The notes: generated by a model not told the origin, from the letters alone. 49,119 bases of DNA from Halocafeteria seosinensis (GCA_001687465.1 LVLI01000240.1:1-49119); one strand, 5' to 3'; counted from the first letter of the stretch, positions 10,605-21,916 are shown. A program made the numbers and translations.

Positions 10605-13085
10605 ACTTAGCACCCACACAGACATGTGGCAGATCGGATGATAACTCTGTCACGCTTGACCGCAAATTCATGAACCCAGAAGTTGAAGATCCCAAGAGGC
10701 GGGATAGAAGAGGGGTAGGAGCAGAGTTCATAATTATTATTGAGCTGTACAGTGTACGGTAACAGCCTAAAGCCAATCGATTTGCATGTCAAACAACTTT
10801 AACCATGTAGAAATGTGGTCGTGATTATGCCTCCAGACAGTATGTTCGCTGAAATAGCAGGATACTGATAGCTGCCCCATGCTGTATGGAGCAGTTCAAG
10901 CAGATTTTGAACGTCCAGTTTCTTGAGCAATAAAGCTGTATGCTGGTGTGGATGATTGCTTGCTGACCGGCTATCGGCGGATGGTTACGTTGTTTGAAAA
11001 GAAGATGGCCAGAAATACACGTGCTGTTCGACACAGCGAGTCGAGAGAGTACCGTTCCAAAGGCTGGTTTCATCATCAGCCACAATGGGAGGTCGGTGCC
11101 TCAAAATTTCAATAAAGTCACCTAGTTCAATCTCCTGTTGGAGTTTGTTGTATAGGCTGCTTTTTATACAGAGGATAGCTATGGCCTCATTCGTTGTGAG
11201 GCTTCCCGTCCTTTTTAAAACGATTATCCGAGATTGTGTTAAGAGCACAGCCAGAGGGATAACGTAAAAAGAAGTCTCGTGATGAACTAAAGTGTAGTAT
11301 CGGAAGACTAGGGGTGAACTTACTATCCTGTCTATAGCTTGTGCAATAAGCTATGTTGCATTTTTTTCATAATCGGTGACACACACACATTATCCCACCG
11401 GCCGGGTGTTGACCACATCCTCTTAACGAGAAGCCGTGTTCAGCATCGACGGGACCGCTGTTCCTGCAACCTTGCTGACATGCACCGTGAGGGAACACAA
11501 CACTGGGTTTGCTCGGGAGGATGGGGGCGGTTCCATGTCTGCGACAACGATGTCAGGATTACCGACAAGGCTCAGCCTGGTGAGAAGAAGGCCCGGTGCG
11601 GTGCCTGGTGAACAATTCAAATGTGAAACCACCTGTACTGCTGCTGTCAGCACTACGTTGTATTCCTATGGAGAAAAGAAAAGTAGAGGGATTGATACGG
11701 AACCAAACACCTTGGTTCTCTCTCCCTGCATTCTTTGGTGTCCGCTTTCGAAGATTGCTCCAATGCTCTAACCTCATGCTCACAAAAGTCCGAGTGTTGG
11801 TGAGCGCAGGTACCTGGGGAGATCTTCGACGGCGTGAGGATCCCCCAACTACATTTCCACTTAGCCTGTAGACCATAATTTATGGCCCATAAACAATACA
11901 TACTACTACTGTTCTGTGGTTTTGTCATGGAACACACTTCCCTGTAGTAATGGGGTATCCTCCAGAGCCCCGCCCCCAGGAGATATATTTCATTAATCCC
12001 CAACCCAACGTGAGTGTATCGCATACCATAATCACCAATATATACTCCAAAATAGGTCGTCCTGTAGGAGCCTGGTCTGGATGGAAGCAGCACAAGTATA
12101 GATCCTTGTTTCGGCAAACTTTACGTCGCTGCGTTGAGACATGAAAGACGATATGTATATATATATATACGGTATACATATATATGTAACCTATGTTCTG
12201 TTGTATGATGTGAAAATACTTCATTGCAGACAATTATATACATCATGTATATACATGGAGGGAGTACTTTTTTGGAGTACACCAGAGGTTGAGGTTGTAG
12301 GCAGACGGCGACGTTTCGGCAAAAAACTCACCCGCACCCTACGCTAAATCAAAATGTCATAGTCATCGTCACACTGCTGTCGGAAGGTACAGCCACGGTT
12401 CAAGTTACACAGTATGGACTTAGACTAGACTTCAACTTCCGGTAGGCGAAATCCTCATGCTCCCCTACGCCGTGTGAGGGCTCGAGTCTCTCCAGCATCT
12501 TCATCACCCGTACCTCTCCGCTTGTTTAGCAATAACAGCATAAAGTTTGGAGCCTCTCTCCAGCGCCGCCATCCGGTTTTGGTAACGTACCAGTGGTACG
12601 GTACCACCACTATGGCACCACTCCTTTCAGTACCAGTGGTAATAAGAAAACGATGAATACAACTATCTTGTCGCGAGAAGAATGAACAACTGTAGCATGG
12701 ACCGACAGAAGTCATGTCCGAATGTTGACCACAGTATATCCATTATTGCGGTTTGTTTTCGGCATCTGTGTTATCCTACCTGAATTCCTTTCGATTCTGC
12801 GCTTCCCCTTGACAACGGCAAATACATGTAGGTGATTTTCCCCGGAACGCAGCCAATGGGCCATGGCTTTCAAAGTCTCAACTGACGGAACCATTCGCTG
12901 TAAAGCTCAGTTGACTCATTCGCAACATGGGACGTTCAAATTTGAGGTCGAGTCACGGGTAACGGTACACGGGGTGCAGCCATTGTCTTTAGAGTATGGT
13001 AGGCAAAGCGCAAGTTCCATTGTGCCATTTTGCATGCCGCGAGTGTACGTACCATATATATATATATACCTAATTTAGACCAATA
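10605..13085. other. Gene-poor spacer with microsatellite and palindromes
   Basis: No gene is supported. The stretch holds an alternating TA/TG run around 12150-12190 that is partly self-complementary, and overlapping short frames at 11339-12117 with no recognisable product. A minus-strand phrase near 12870, 'VETLKAMA', resembles 'IETLNLAS' of the F-box/LRR gene and may be another scrap of the same duplicated family. Confidence 0.45.
12588..12641. repeat. Repeated 11-bp palindrome TACCAGTGGTA
   Basis: Two perfect copies of TACCAGTGGTA lie at 12588-12598 and 12631-12641, separated by further GTACC/CCACT half-sites. A variant, TACCACTGGTA, occurs at 22047-22057 inside a 15-base palindrome. Such motifs could be transposon termini or protein-binding sites; nothing further can be shown. 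Confidence 0.5.
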
Positions 13086-13297
13086 GAAAAGCAAGTTCTG
13101 TTATGTGTTGTAGAATGCAGTTACCTACAGATAGAAAAATTATAGCTGGGAAGCGTAAACGAAGCTCCCTAGTAGGGACATGCCCAGCCGTTTCAAGTTG
13201 AAAGTATTGAAATTTTGTCTCCGATTGTTGTAGCTGCAGAAACGTGACTCAATATAGGAGGATCCTTCCTACCCAGATGTTCTTACCTCCACCGGCA
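13086..13297 (-). repeat. Diverged duplicate, LRR-gene-like, copy B
   Basis: Counterpart of the copy at 10389-10604. Blocks occur in the same order and orientation, at roughly three-quarters identity by eye. On the minus strand the homologous reading, 'ILSHVSAATT', runs into a stop, so this copy is not translatable over its length. Confidence 0.55.
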
Positions 13298-13488
13298 CTC
13301 TGCTTGCGTACTGTGAGATACCGGAGAGTGTGGTGCGTAGCCTATGTCCCTGAATCGTTACAAAGCATTTTGGACGAGGTTGATGTCCCATTCTACCACT
13401 ATACTGTCAGCTATTCTGGCTAACTGCGGAGCAGGAGTTCTTTTCGGTAGTCGAGTCAAAGGTTTTGGGCTCATACGTATTTTCAACC

Positions 13489-16400
13489 TCACGTTCTCCG
13501 TTTGACGGATCTTTTCGCTCTTTGGGCGTTTAGAACCTTGCGTTTTAGGGACGCGCTCGATTTTAACGGGAGCAAGGACGGATGGAGGTCGGCGAAAGTA
13601 CTATTTGGACTGAAACTTGACCGTGGCTCCATAGACTTAGCCGAAGCAGATGGGCTTGTTGGTGGACTTCTGGACGAAAATGGCGATGCGGAGGATGCAC
13701 TCAGTTCGGCAGTACCCTTGCTTGGGGAATGATTCACACTTTGCGAACTGCTGGAGAGCGGCAGGACCGAAAACGTGCTTGACGGTGACTTCGACACATA
13801 TTCCGATGGGGACGGAGAAGACGAGGGCGATGAGGTTGTAGACAAAGTCGGAGAAGAGGTAGTCGATACGGAGGGCGAAGCGCTCCGTAGTTGGAAGCGC
13901 AATATAGGCAACGCGTTATCGCTCGCGTTACTATTATTTAGAGCCCATGTTTCTTCGGACCATACTTTGGTATCATTGAAATGGTACAATCGTCCACAAA
14001 TTTCTCCTAAATCCCCAGAATTACCGTTTAGTTGGACAGTGATTTCTGGTGAATCGGCTCCGACCAATGAGGAGGGAAATGTTTCCGACTCTTTGTATAC
14101 TGAATAGTTGACTTGAAGAATTCTTTTGTCGCGAATAACAAGCTCCCCTACAAGCCCGCCGGCATCTACCCCTGAAACCCGACCGGAACTATAACTATTC
14201 ACTATGTGGACATTGCCCAATGTATCAATTCCATCACGACCGCCTGTTGTCCCCCCACATATACCGCCAGCTTTCGTTCCGCGCGTCTCGCCCGTAGTAT
14301 AGCAATTAGTGACCGATATGCTGCCTTCGTGTCCACCTGCGTTTCCCCCAACTATCCCCCCACTCTCTTCGCCTACAACATGCCCCGTACTGTAGCATTC
14401 CCCGATATATACTGATCCACCCCCCCACGCGGAATGACTACCTACAATACCACCGCTTCTTGCCCTCGCCTCAGTTCCATCGATATTCCCGATGGAATAC
14501 GACTGAGTAATGTATATTTGACCATTGCCAACACCCGCAAAAGATCCACAAATCCCACCGGCTTTCTCTCTGATACGCGCACTGGAGTGACAATTGGTTA
14601 CGTTGACGACACCTGAACGAGCCCCAGCGTTTTGCCCTAAAATTCCTCCAGCTTTAGGACTGATTACATTTCCCAGGGAGGCCGAGTTTGACACCAGAAT
14701 ATAACCAGAATCCAGACCACATGCATATCCACAGATACCCCCAGCCTCTTTTCTAGGTGTGCCTGATGAGCTACACGATTCAATTTTGNAGAAGTTTTGA
14801 TTTTTCTGAACAATAAAACCGCCTCTAAATGCAGCGAACCCTCCCTTCGTATGTACGTTTCGAATCAATGGGGCTTCATTAAAAGAATTCACACCCTCAA
14901 TTGTAAAAAGTCCTTCGAAATTCCTCATTCCATTCAAGTCTATGATGTTACCATCCCCTCCGTCGAACGTTTCGCCCGCCCGAAGGGAGATGTAATGTTC
15001 ATTACTATACTGGTGCTCCGCTGATGCCCATACAAGAACACTACAATTCAAGCGAAACAGGTTACGTCCCATCTCGTATTCGAAGCAGAGCTCTTTACCA
15101 GCCACAATACTATCTCTCAAATCGTGAGGCGGTGGAGGGGGTAATTGAAAACGCAAGACGGGGAGCTTATTGCAGTAGCCATTTAATGCCCAGCGTTGTG
15201 CTGACCATACTTGGGAGCTATCAAAGTGATAGAATTTGCCTTGGATCCTTTCCAAGTTCCCAGAGTTTCCATGAGAAGTATCGGAGAGTTTGTTCGCTCC
15301 AATTCCAACCAGCGCTGCTGGTTCTCTATAGACCGAGTACTTTACTTGAATGACACCAGTCGCATCCTTGTCTATATGTCCTATAATACCACCAGACGCA
15401 TTACCAGTCACAAAGCCTGAGGCGTAGGTATTCTTTATGAATACACTACCTGTAGGATCTCGCGGTTGGCCACCGGTCGTCGCTCCAGAGATGCCACCAG
15501 CACGCTCACCGCTAATATTCCCGCTGCTATAGCAGTTTGTAATGTGGACGATTCCGGCCTTTTCCGCTGTATCATCTCCTACGATACCTCCACTATTTGG
15601 CGAAGATATCTTGCCCGTGCTATAGCATTCTTTAATGTAGACAGAACCGAGCCTCCATCCCGCATCACTGCCCACAATACCTCCACTCTTGCCCCACTTT
15701 ACACTGTCACCCGTGGAAAAAGATTTTGACACATATGCGCTACCATTCTTACTCCCTGCAAATGACGCACAGATTCCACCAGCCTGGGACCCTTCTACAT
15801 TGCCTGTGGAGTTGCACTGTGTTATCTTAGCAAGCCCCTTTCTCGTTCCCGCATGAGCGCCTGCTATACCACCCGTTCCAGGCCCCTGAATCCTACCTGT
15901 TGAATAAGAGTTAGCGATTTCAATCTTACCTCCATCACGTCCACACTCGTATCCGCATATACCACCCGCTTTGGGATGCTCTATAGACCCTGAAGAGCTA
16001 CACGATTCTGCCACAAAGAACTTCTGCTTTTGCTGGATAACAAAGCCACTGAGTCGGGAAGTAGCACCGTCTATCATATGCACATTTCGAATCACTGGAG
16101 CTTCATCAAAAGACTTTACACCCTCAATTGTAAACAGACCTTCGAAATCCCTCATTCCATTCAAGTCGATAACATTTCCATCGCCCCCATCGAACGTCTC
16201 GTTGGCACGAAGAGAGATGTAATGTTCATTGCTGTACTGATTTTCCGCTGATACCCAGACAAGGACGCTACAGTTCAATTGGAATAGCTGATGCTCCGCA
16301 TTATACTCAAAACAGAGTTCTTTACCCTTCATGATGTTGTCTCTCAAATCTTTAGGTGGTGGGGTGGGTAACTGAAAGCGTAGAATGGGGAACTCCCTAC

Positions 16401-18018
16401 CACTGCTCCCGTTCAACGCCCAGCGTCGTTCTGACCATACCTGTATACCGCGAACGTGATACAATGTGCCTCGGATTGTTTCCAAGTTTCCAGCGTTTCC
16501 TTTTGAAGTATGGCAAAGCTTGCCCACCCCAATTCCAACAAAGGAGGTAGGGAATGTTAGTGGCTCTCTGTACACTGAATGCTTGACTTTGACGACAGCA
16601 CTATTATTCGCAATCGTTCCTATGAGACCCCCAGCTTCACTACCATGAATAAATCCAGTAGCATAACTGTTCGTGATACGTACTTCGCCGGTTGCACTAC
16701 CAGGTGCACCGCCGCTCCGTACGCCACTAAGGCCTCCCGATGTGTAACCACTAATATTTCCCTGGCTGTAACAACTACTTATGTGTACGAGTCCGCCTTC
16801 TTCTGCTGCGTCATCGCCAACAATCCCACCGCTCTGAGTAGCTATCATGGCTCCGCTGCTATAGCATTCCCCAATGTACGCATACCCACCTAATGAACCA
16901 CTGTCACCACCTAAGATACCACCTGCTGACGAGCCACCACCTTCGCGCCCAATGTCTCCCGCAGAAAAGGAGTTCGTAACAAAGATGTTTCCTCCATCAC
17001 TACCAGCGAAAGATCCACCAATGCCGCCTGCTTGTATCCCTTCGATATTGCCGGTGGAAGAGCAATTGGTTATGTTCACCTTTCCCCGCCCCCCTCCTAT
17101 CCGTCTTCCACCTATACCACCCGCATTTGTACCTGCAACGACTCCTGTTGAGTGTGAATTCACGACTCTAATTTCCCCTCCATTGCTTCCGCATCTATTG
17201 CCACATATGCCTCCACCATTGTGTGTAATAGTACCTGAAGAGCTACATGCTTGTACCGTGAAAAACCTTTGCTGTTCACGAAAAATGAATCCACCACGCC
17301 TAGCCGTTGTACCATTCCTAACGTGCATATCCAGGATTAAAGGCGCTTCCTCAAAGAAATGGACATCTTCAATCTTGAATATTCCATGGAAAGCTGTAGT
17401 GCCAGTCAAATCGATAATGTTTCCTTGTCCATTGAACGTCTCATTGGCTCGCAGAGAAATGTAATCATGGTCATTGTATTGCCACTCTAAACCTGCCCAC
17501 ACCACGGTGCAGTTGGCGGTGAACAGGTTCTGAAAGGGGATGTAGTACAAACACGGCTCTGTCCCATCTACGACGCTACTCCTCAAATCGGTAGCCCAAC
17601 CCGAGGAGACCATGAGTAAAAGCATAAAAAGTGATAGAGATATCGCTCTTGGCGATGTGTGTTCCTGTAAGTGAGACCACGAGCGCGGAAATCTTCTTCC
17701 ATGCTGGAGAGATACTTCAACAGTTTGCTTACTGCCGGAACCTTGTATTCCGTTGTCGATGGACGCCCGGACATGATTATTGAACGACAGAATCAAACTG
17801 CTTATCATGATAAGGGGCCACGTAAGAGCTATTGGGTTGCACATCCTATTCAAGGGCTTTATTTGCTGGGTTGTGGCTTGGCTTCCTTCCATTTCCCATG
17901 CTGAAGGTGAGTCGTCTGGTTTGACGGCCGTCTGTCTCACCTGCTTCAGATCCGCGGTCCGAGTGTTCCGAAGTCGTATTTCGTTGTACAGTGCCCCCAT
18001 CACACCGCATTGGCACAT
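13489..18018 (-). CDS. Giant GLUG-repeat, probably secreted or surface protein
   Basis: A single uninterrupted frame of 1,509 codons in a region of otherwise split genes. ATG at 18018 is used because the codon before it is GTG. Two hydrophobic segments occur at about residues 62-79 and 125-142; the second ends 'VSSGWA' and would serve as a signal sequence if translation starts downstream or an N-terminal intron was missed. Three homologous blocks of about 410 residues follow (roughly 17592-16362, 16361-15138, 15137-13900). Each opens with a conserved 'YISLRA' and 'LFTIEG' type module and continues with runs of GLUG-like units of the form C/N-S-Y-S-T-G followed by AGGI-G. The C-terminal 150 residues are Ser/Thr/Pro-rich and end in a basic tail. 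Family knowledge suggests an adhesin or wall-associated role, not shown here. An undetermined base lies at 14789. Confidence 0.8.
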   Translation of the reverse strand: MCQCGVMGALYNEIRLRNTRTADLKQVRQTAVKPDDSPSAWEMEGSQATTQQIKPLNRMCNPIALTWPLIMISSLILSFNNHVRASIDNGIQGSGSKQTVEVSLQHGRRFPRSWSHLQEHTSPRAISLSLFMLLLMVSSGWATDLRSSVVDGTEPCLYYIPFQNLFTANCTVVWAGLEWQYNDHDYISLRANETFNGQGNIIDLTGTTAFHGIFKIEDVHFFEEAPLILDMHVRNGTTARRGGFIFREQQRFFTVQACSSSGTITHNGGGICGNRCGSNGGEIRVVNSHSTGVVAGTNAGGIGGRRIGGGRGKVNITNCSSTGNIEGIQAGGIGGSFAGSDGGNIFVTNSFSAGDIGREGGGSSAGGILGGDSGSLGGYAYIGECYSSGAMIATQSGGIVGDDAAEEGGLVHISSCYSQGNISGYTSGGLSGVRSGGAPGSATGEVRITNSYATGFIHGSEAGGLIGTIANNSAVVKVKHSVYREPLTFPTSFVGIGVGKLCHTSKGNAGNLETIRGTLYHVRGIQVWSERRWALNGSSGREFPILRFQLPTPPPKDLRDNIMKGKELCFEYNAEHQLFQLNCSVLVWVSAENQYSNEHYISLRANETFDGGDGNVIDLNGMRDFEGLFTIEGVKSFDEAPVIRNVHMIDGATSRLSGFVIQQKQKFFVAESCSSSGSIEHPKAGGICGYECGRDGGKIEIANSYSTGRIQGPGTGGIAGAHAGTRKGLAKITQCNSTGNVEGSQAGGICASFAGSKNGSAYVSKSFSTGDSVKWGKSGGIVGSDAGWRLGSVYIKECYSTGKISSPNSGGIVGDDTAEKAGIVHITNCYSSGNISGERAGGISGATTGGQPRDPTGSVFIKNTYASGFVTGNASGGIIGHIDKDATGVIQVKYSVYREPAALVGIGANKLSDTSHGNSGNLERIQGKFYHFDSSQVWSAQRWALNGYCNKLPVLRFQLPPPPPHDLRDSIVAGKELCFEYEMGRNLFRLNCSVLVWASAEHQYSNEHYISLRAGETFDGGDGNIIDLNGMRNFEGLFTIEGVNSFNEAPLIRNVHTKGGFAAFRGGFIVQKNQNFXKIESCSSSGTPRKEAGGICGYACGLDSGYILVSNSASLGNVISPKAGGILGQNAGARSGVVNVTNCHSSARIREKAGGICGSFAGVGNGQIYITQSYSIGNIDGTEARARSGGIVGSHSAWGGGSVYIGECYSTGHVVGEESGGIVGGNAGGHEGSISVTNCYTTGETRGTKAGGICGGTTGGRDGIDTLGNVHIVNSYSSGRVSGVDAGGLVGELVIRDKRILQVNYSVYKESETFPSSLVGADSPEITVQLNGNSGDLGEICGRLYHFNDTKVWSEETWALNNSNASDNALPILRFQLRSASPSVSTTSSPTLSTTSSPSSSPSPSEYVSKSPSSTFSVLPLSSSSQSVNHSPSKGTAELSASSASPFSSRSPPTSPSASAKSMEPRSSFSPNSTFADLHPSLLPLKSSASLKRKVLNAQRAKRSVKRRT

Positions 18019-18590
18019 CACAGCAGTACTCTGCTGTAATACTGTTCATTCAACTGGTTGTTCGTGAGTCTACTTCTGGCGGAGAATAAACGGAATGAGT
18101 CACCATGCGACGCGGCCTGTACAGTACAACCTGGTCTCCTTACGCGGTGGCTTCCACCTCAGCGGCTCAGCCTGACTGCGCTTTGCTGTAGCTTAGCAAG
18201 GCAAATTGGACTAAACACTTAGCCAATGCTTCGAACAAATCCAATTTGGTGCTGTTAAATTCGTTGAGTCCCACTGTTGAAGGTTTTGGTGTTCTGCAGT
18301 TCGCAGCAAGTGCAATTGCGTTCGCAGGTTAAAATCGCACCCCAAAGTTACACCCACCACTCCGTTCAGTAGTAGGAAAATAAAAGTAAAAAACCTTGTA
18401 GCTATGAAAAGAATGAACAACTTTAACCTCAACAACTAAAAGTCGCCTGCGAATCTTGATAACAGGACATCAATCATTGCTTTGGAGAATCCCGGTCGGC
18501 CGAATCGTCTGAGGCGGGCGCAAGAGGAAGAAGATAATGCTCAGCCAAAAGCGCGATAGAAATGTTTTTTATAGTACTATTTACTACTTA

Positions 18591-18639
18591 AAACTCACAT
18601 CAGGGTTCACTGCTCCAGTGGGTTTGGAAACTAAATGGG
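18591..18639 (-). pseudogene. MIF-gene fragment (exon 1 end plus donor)
   Basis: 49 bases match the intact MIF-like gene at 31528-31576 with about eight differences. The fragment covers the end of exon 1, read as 'GAVNPD', and the GTGAGT donor with a few intron bases. No exon 2 is visible next to it. Because intron sequence is included, it arose by DNA duplication, not by reverse transcription of a spliced message. Confidence 0.6.
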
Positions 18640-18822
18640 AATATCCAGTACCACTGTATCTTCGTGTCAAGAGTGGATAAGCCTGGACCTCAGAGTGCGA
18701 TGTGGAGAGCACAAATCGTGACTATGCACGCGCTACAGCGTTCCTGCGCTGAGATGAAATCCACTCTGTCGTGTTGTGCTCGTACAGCGTTCTCATTCTT
18801 AGTACCTAGTACGTGAAGAAGC

Positions 18823-18916
18823 TGGACCGGTTCCGGGTAGGGTTCACCCCTCACACAGCTTAGCGTAGCCCGTAGAAGCAGACACGTCTTCCGGTAGGGG
18901 CAATACAATACACACT
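18823..18916. repeat. Dispersed repeat family, copy 1
   Basis: Shares with 22784-22872 the sequence of blocks 'cggttccgggtagg', 'ttagcgtagcc', 'gtaga' and 'cttccggta' followed by 'gcaata'. A further partial echo, 'gtaggagcaatac', lies close by at about 18957-18970. It has no coding potential and looks like a short non-autonomous transposon or LTR remnant. Confidence 0.6.
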
Positions 18917-19160
18917 TAGTGCTTGTGCGGGTGTATCCCGTTTTCTCCAACTACAACGTAGGAGCAATACCAATATACACACAACGCTAGACAGCGATAC
19001 TTGGAACCGCTCCAGCATTCTCACATTGTGGCGCGAGGCACCTTGATTCAGTGGCTCGGTGCTTTCCCGGAAGTCCTCTTCGGGAAATTGACGGCGTCTT
19101 CACACTAGTAGTGTGGTATGTACTATTACACCGTATGGCCTACCGGCTAATTAGAACTAG

Positions 19161-19703
19161 TTAGGAGATCTTAGTGTTTCGCCTTCGAAAATTTTTGTTG
19201 ACGCTCGGGAAAGGAGAAACGCGGAATTGGACTGGCAGATCAAGCAGGAGTTAGAGGAAATCCTAAGGACAGATACTCTCCGTCAAAAATTATATTCTAC
19301 GGCGTGTGAATTGGTACGGCCAAAAATGGGCAGCGAAAGGCTAGTGAACGCGCTCGAGATCTTGTTTCCAGAGCAGATCCCCATAAACAGCGTAGTCATG
19401 ATTCATAAACCCTTGGGACCACGAGAAGATGCTACCAAGGGTGGCTCCGACTTCTATATTTGGGCCGGGTGCTTTAACCCTGAGTGTCCCAAAACTGGCA
19501 AAAAAGCTACGAGATTTCTTGACTGCCGCGAACTCTGTGATTTTCATACCACAGTTATGGTGACGTTGAATCATTTCGAGATCGTAGATTGCGTAAGTTC
19601 GTCATTCGATTCTGGCGAACAGAAAACCCCGCAGCCAGATGAAGATGGGCGGAAAGAAGAGGAAAAATACAGGGTTTGTGCAGCAGGATCAAAACTTGGC
19701 TAA
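19161..19703 (+). CDS. Small protein of unknown function, start unresolved
   Basis: A frame open from the stop at 19158-19160 to TAA at 19701-19703. The first in-frame ATG is at 19326, which would give 125 residues. The upstream sequence also looks coding (charged helix-like, rich in Glu, Leu and Arg), so an upstream exon spliced near 19165-19175 is possible. The protein has a cluster of cysteines and histidines around 'CFNPECPK' and 'CRELCDFH', suggestive of metal binding, and an acidic tail. No family is recognised. Confidence 0.4.
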   Translation, partial: LGDLSVSPSKIFVDARERRNAELDWQIKQELEEILRTDTLRQKLYSTACELVRPKMGSERLVNALEILFPEQIPINSVVMIHKPLGPREDATKGGSDFYIWAGCFNPECPKTGKKATRFLDCRELCDFHTTVMVTLNHFEIVDCVSSSFDSGEQKTPQPDEDGRKEEEKYRVCAAGSKLG

Positions 19704-20368
19704 TGGTTAGTGACGCAAGTCCTGGTCACCATATTCTTAGGGTCCCATATTCTCATGTGTCGGGCTGAAACAGCCCATATCAAGATGGCATCGTGGGCAA
19801 ATTCAAGAGTTGGTAACATGAGCTTAATGCAAACATAGCACAAACGCTTCTTCATGTGCGTCTCTACAGACGTGCTGTTTCACACAAGTATAATAGTACT
19901 TATAGTGTGTCCTTTCTACCTAGCAATCCCGCTTAGGTGAGATAATGGAGCAGTGAGCGGCGGAGTCTTACATGATAGAGTCTCAGGTCCCGCTGCGGAG
20001 CTGTCGTCAGCGATAGTGAAAAACAGCCGCCGGTGTCACGAGAACCTCGCCCAGCAGCTTGGACGCGGCGCACTCTAAAGGGACAGCATCCCCCATATCG
20101 TTAGTCGTCATCCTGTTCATCGCCGCGCATTCTTCTGACGAATCACAACTCAAAGGCCGCATGTATCCTACGACAACTTGGAATGGGAATCAGCGTCTGG
20201 GGTTAGACAGTATCTTACGTATGCATGTGACCCGTGATAACATGGAAATCTTTATACATGACAGAAATCACCTGGATTACAGGCCTAAACAAATGTAGAA
20301 AGCGCTGACGAGAAGGTGGTAAACACCAAAACTCCTCTTATCCGATTAGCCTTATGTCAATCCCTCAT
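19704..20368. other. Spacer between unknown gene and LRR gene
   Basis: No supported gene. A 79-codon plus-strand frame at 20059-20298 begins with TTG and contains a hydrophobic run, 'ISLVVILFIAA', but has no splice partners. A perfect 6-bp hairpin, 'gggctgaaacagccc', lies at about 19762-19776. Confidence 0.4.
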
Positions 20369-21916
20369 CTATTCATCAGTATCCCAGCCGGCCTGATCGA
20401 GCGGAAGAGCTCCAACAGGAGAAGCAAATCGTAACCCGACTTTATCTGGAACTGCAGCATTGGGCGCTTCACGCTTCTTCACCGTTGACACGTTATATAT
20501 CTCGCTCTGAGTTTCGGCTTCAGATGATTTCAACTTCCTTGGACGAGTCCCCGCTGGATTTTTCTTGGCACGCGTATCTTTGGAGCTCTGACGTGTATAT
20601 CCGTGGGCGGATAGGTCACTATTTTCTAAAACTTGCTCTCTAGCGCTTATGACTTCCGTCTCAGGGTGAGAGGGAGTTTTGACTTTGGCGCTTGCCGCAG
20701 ACATTTTGCTCGCCTCATTCAATTCTGTTCCGATAGAATCAGTACGCCCTTCAGTGGCTGCCTCCGAACGGATTTCAGTACTCCGTTCTCTATGGGTATC
20801 AACAATGCTACTTTCCGTAAGACGGTGTTTCTTGTCTAATCGCTGTGGTTTTACTCGGATGGCATCCGAAGATCCTCCCTTAGACTCAGTGCTGGTAGCA
20901 CTAATCTCCCTCCGGGAACGCTTGCCTCTTGGATTTCCCATCACCCGCACATTGTCAATCATTTGTACCGCGGGGAATACCCTTCTGATAAGATCCGCAT
21001 AACTCATAGATTGGCGTAAACTTTCGGCACGTTGAGGTGAGACTCCCTCATTCGACGAAATAGAGGTGCAAGAATTGGCGTATGATTGCGTTAGCTTGTC
21101 GTCGCCAGCAACAGGGTTGCCTTGGATGACTACATGGCGCAGTCCTTTCAGTGCCAGAAGGGGACCCAGTGAAGGATAGTCAGAAATTTGGTTGCTTCCG
21201 ACATCTACCATCCTGAGGTGGTCTGCAACATATATCATCACGGACTATGGTGCACACCATAACGGGGATGCAGCTTCCACCGTCCTTACTCATTGATCGT
21301 ATGCCATCTGGCACATTGCGAAGCTGGTTGTCGTTCAACCTTAACTCTTGGAGACCGTAAAGGTGACTAATTGCTGGAAACGTTCCCAACCTATTGTGCG
21401 CTCTGTAGGTTGCATCCAGGAAGTTATTTGGGGAAATGTGCTGCAGTCTCATGCAACATACTTACATCGAGAGCTTGGCTAATTTCGGCATACTCTTTAG
21501 AGGACCATGTTCGATACTCTCCAATTTATTGTGTGATAAGACTAAAGTATTCAGCTCTCCCAAATGGCCCACGTTCTCCAATTTTCTTATTTTGCATTCA
21601 GGACAGAGAGCTCTTCGAGATCCTTTATATCGGTGAGACTTTCACTGCATAATCCACATCCGGCTACATTGAGCCAGGTCAGTCGGGGAGCTATATCAGC
21701 CAAACCATGCAGGGTTTTCAGTGCAGGGTTTTCAGCAAGGTTCAGTTTACGCAGAATCTTCCCATGGTCGGAAGCAGATGCTGTCTGCTCCTGTATAGCT
21801 TCCTGAATTCTGTTATAAAGTGTATCGGCGGTCAATCCTTGGTTTTTGAGGTCAATGACGAGTTCGTGCTCTTTCGTGCTCGTTTTGCGCTTACTTCCCG
21901 AGTCTTTACGGCCCAT
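20369..21916 (-). CDS. Leucine-rich repeat protein, 3 exons, one frame break
   Basis: Exons in transcript order: 21916-21466, 21402-21290, 21222-20369, about 472 residues. The first ATG in frame is at 21916; the codon four upstream is TTG. The N-terminal half holds SDS22-like repeats: 'LRKLNLAENPALKTL', 'LTWLNVAGCGL', 'LNTLVLSHNKLESI', 'LQELRLNDNQLRNVP' and 'LRMVDVGSNQISDYPSL'. The C-terminal half is polar, basic and probably disordered. Within exon 1, near 21587, the repeat consensus continues only after a one-base shift. Exon length is also one short of what the next splice phase needs, so a base is missing in the sequence or the gene is broken. LRR proteins of this kind are often scaffold or axonemal; the partner is unknown. 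Confidence 0.75.

Noticed and set aside
16874-17464. 196-codon proline-rich plus-strand frame
   Set aside because: It is antisense to the GLUG repeats; glycine-rich repeats on one strand force proline-rich frames on the other.
13489-18018. CRISPR-like or minisatellite array
   Set aside because: The repeats are coding GLUG units of variable length in one open frame, with no spacer structure.
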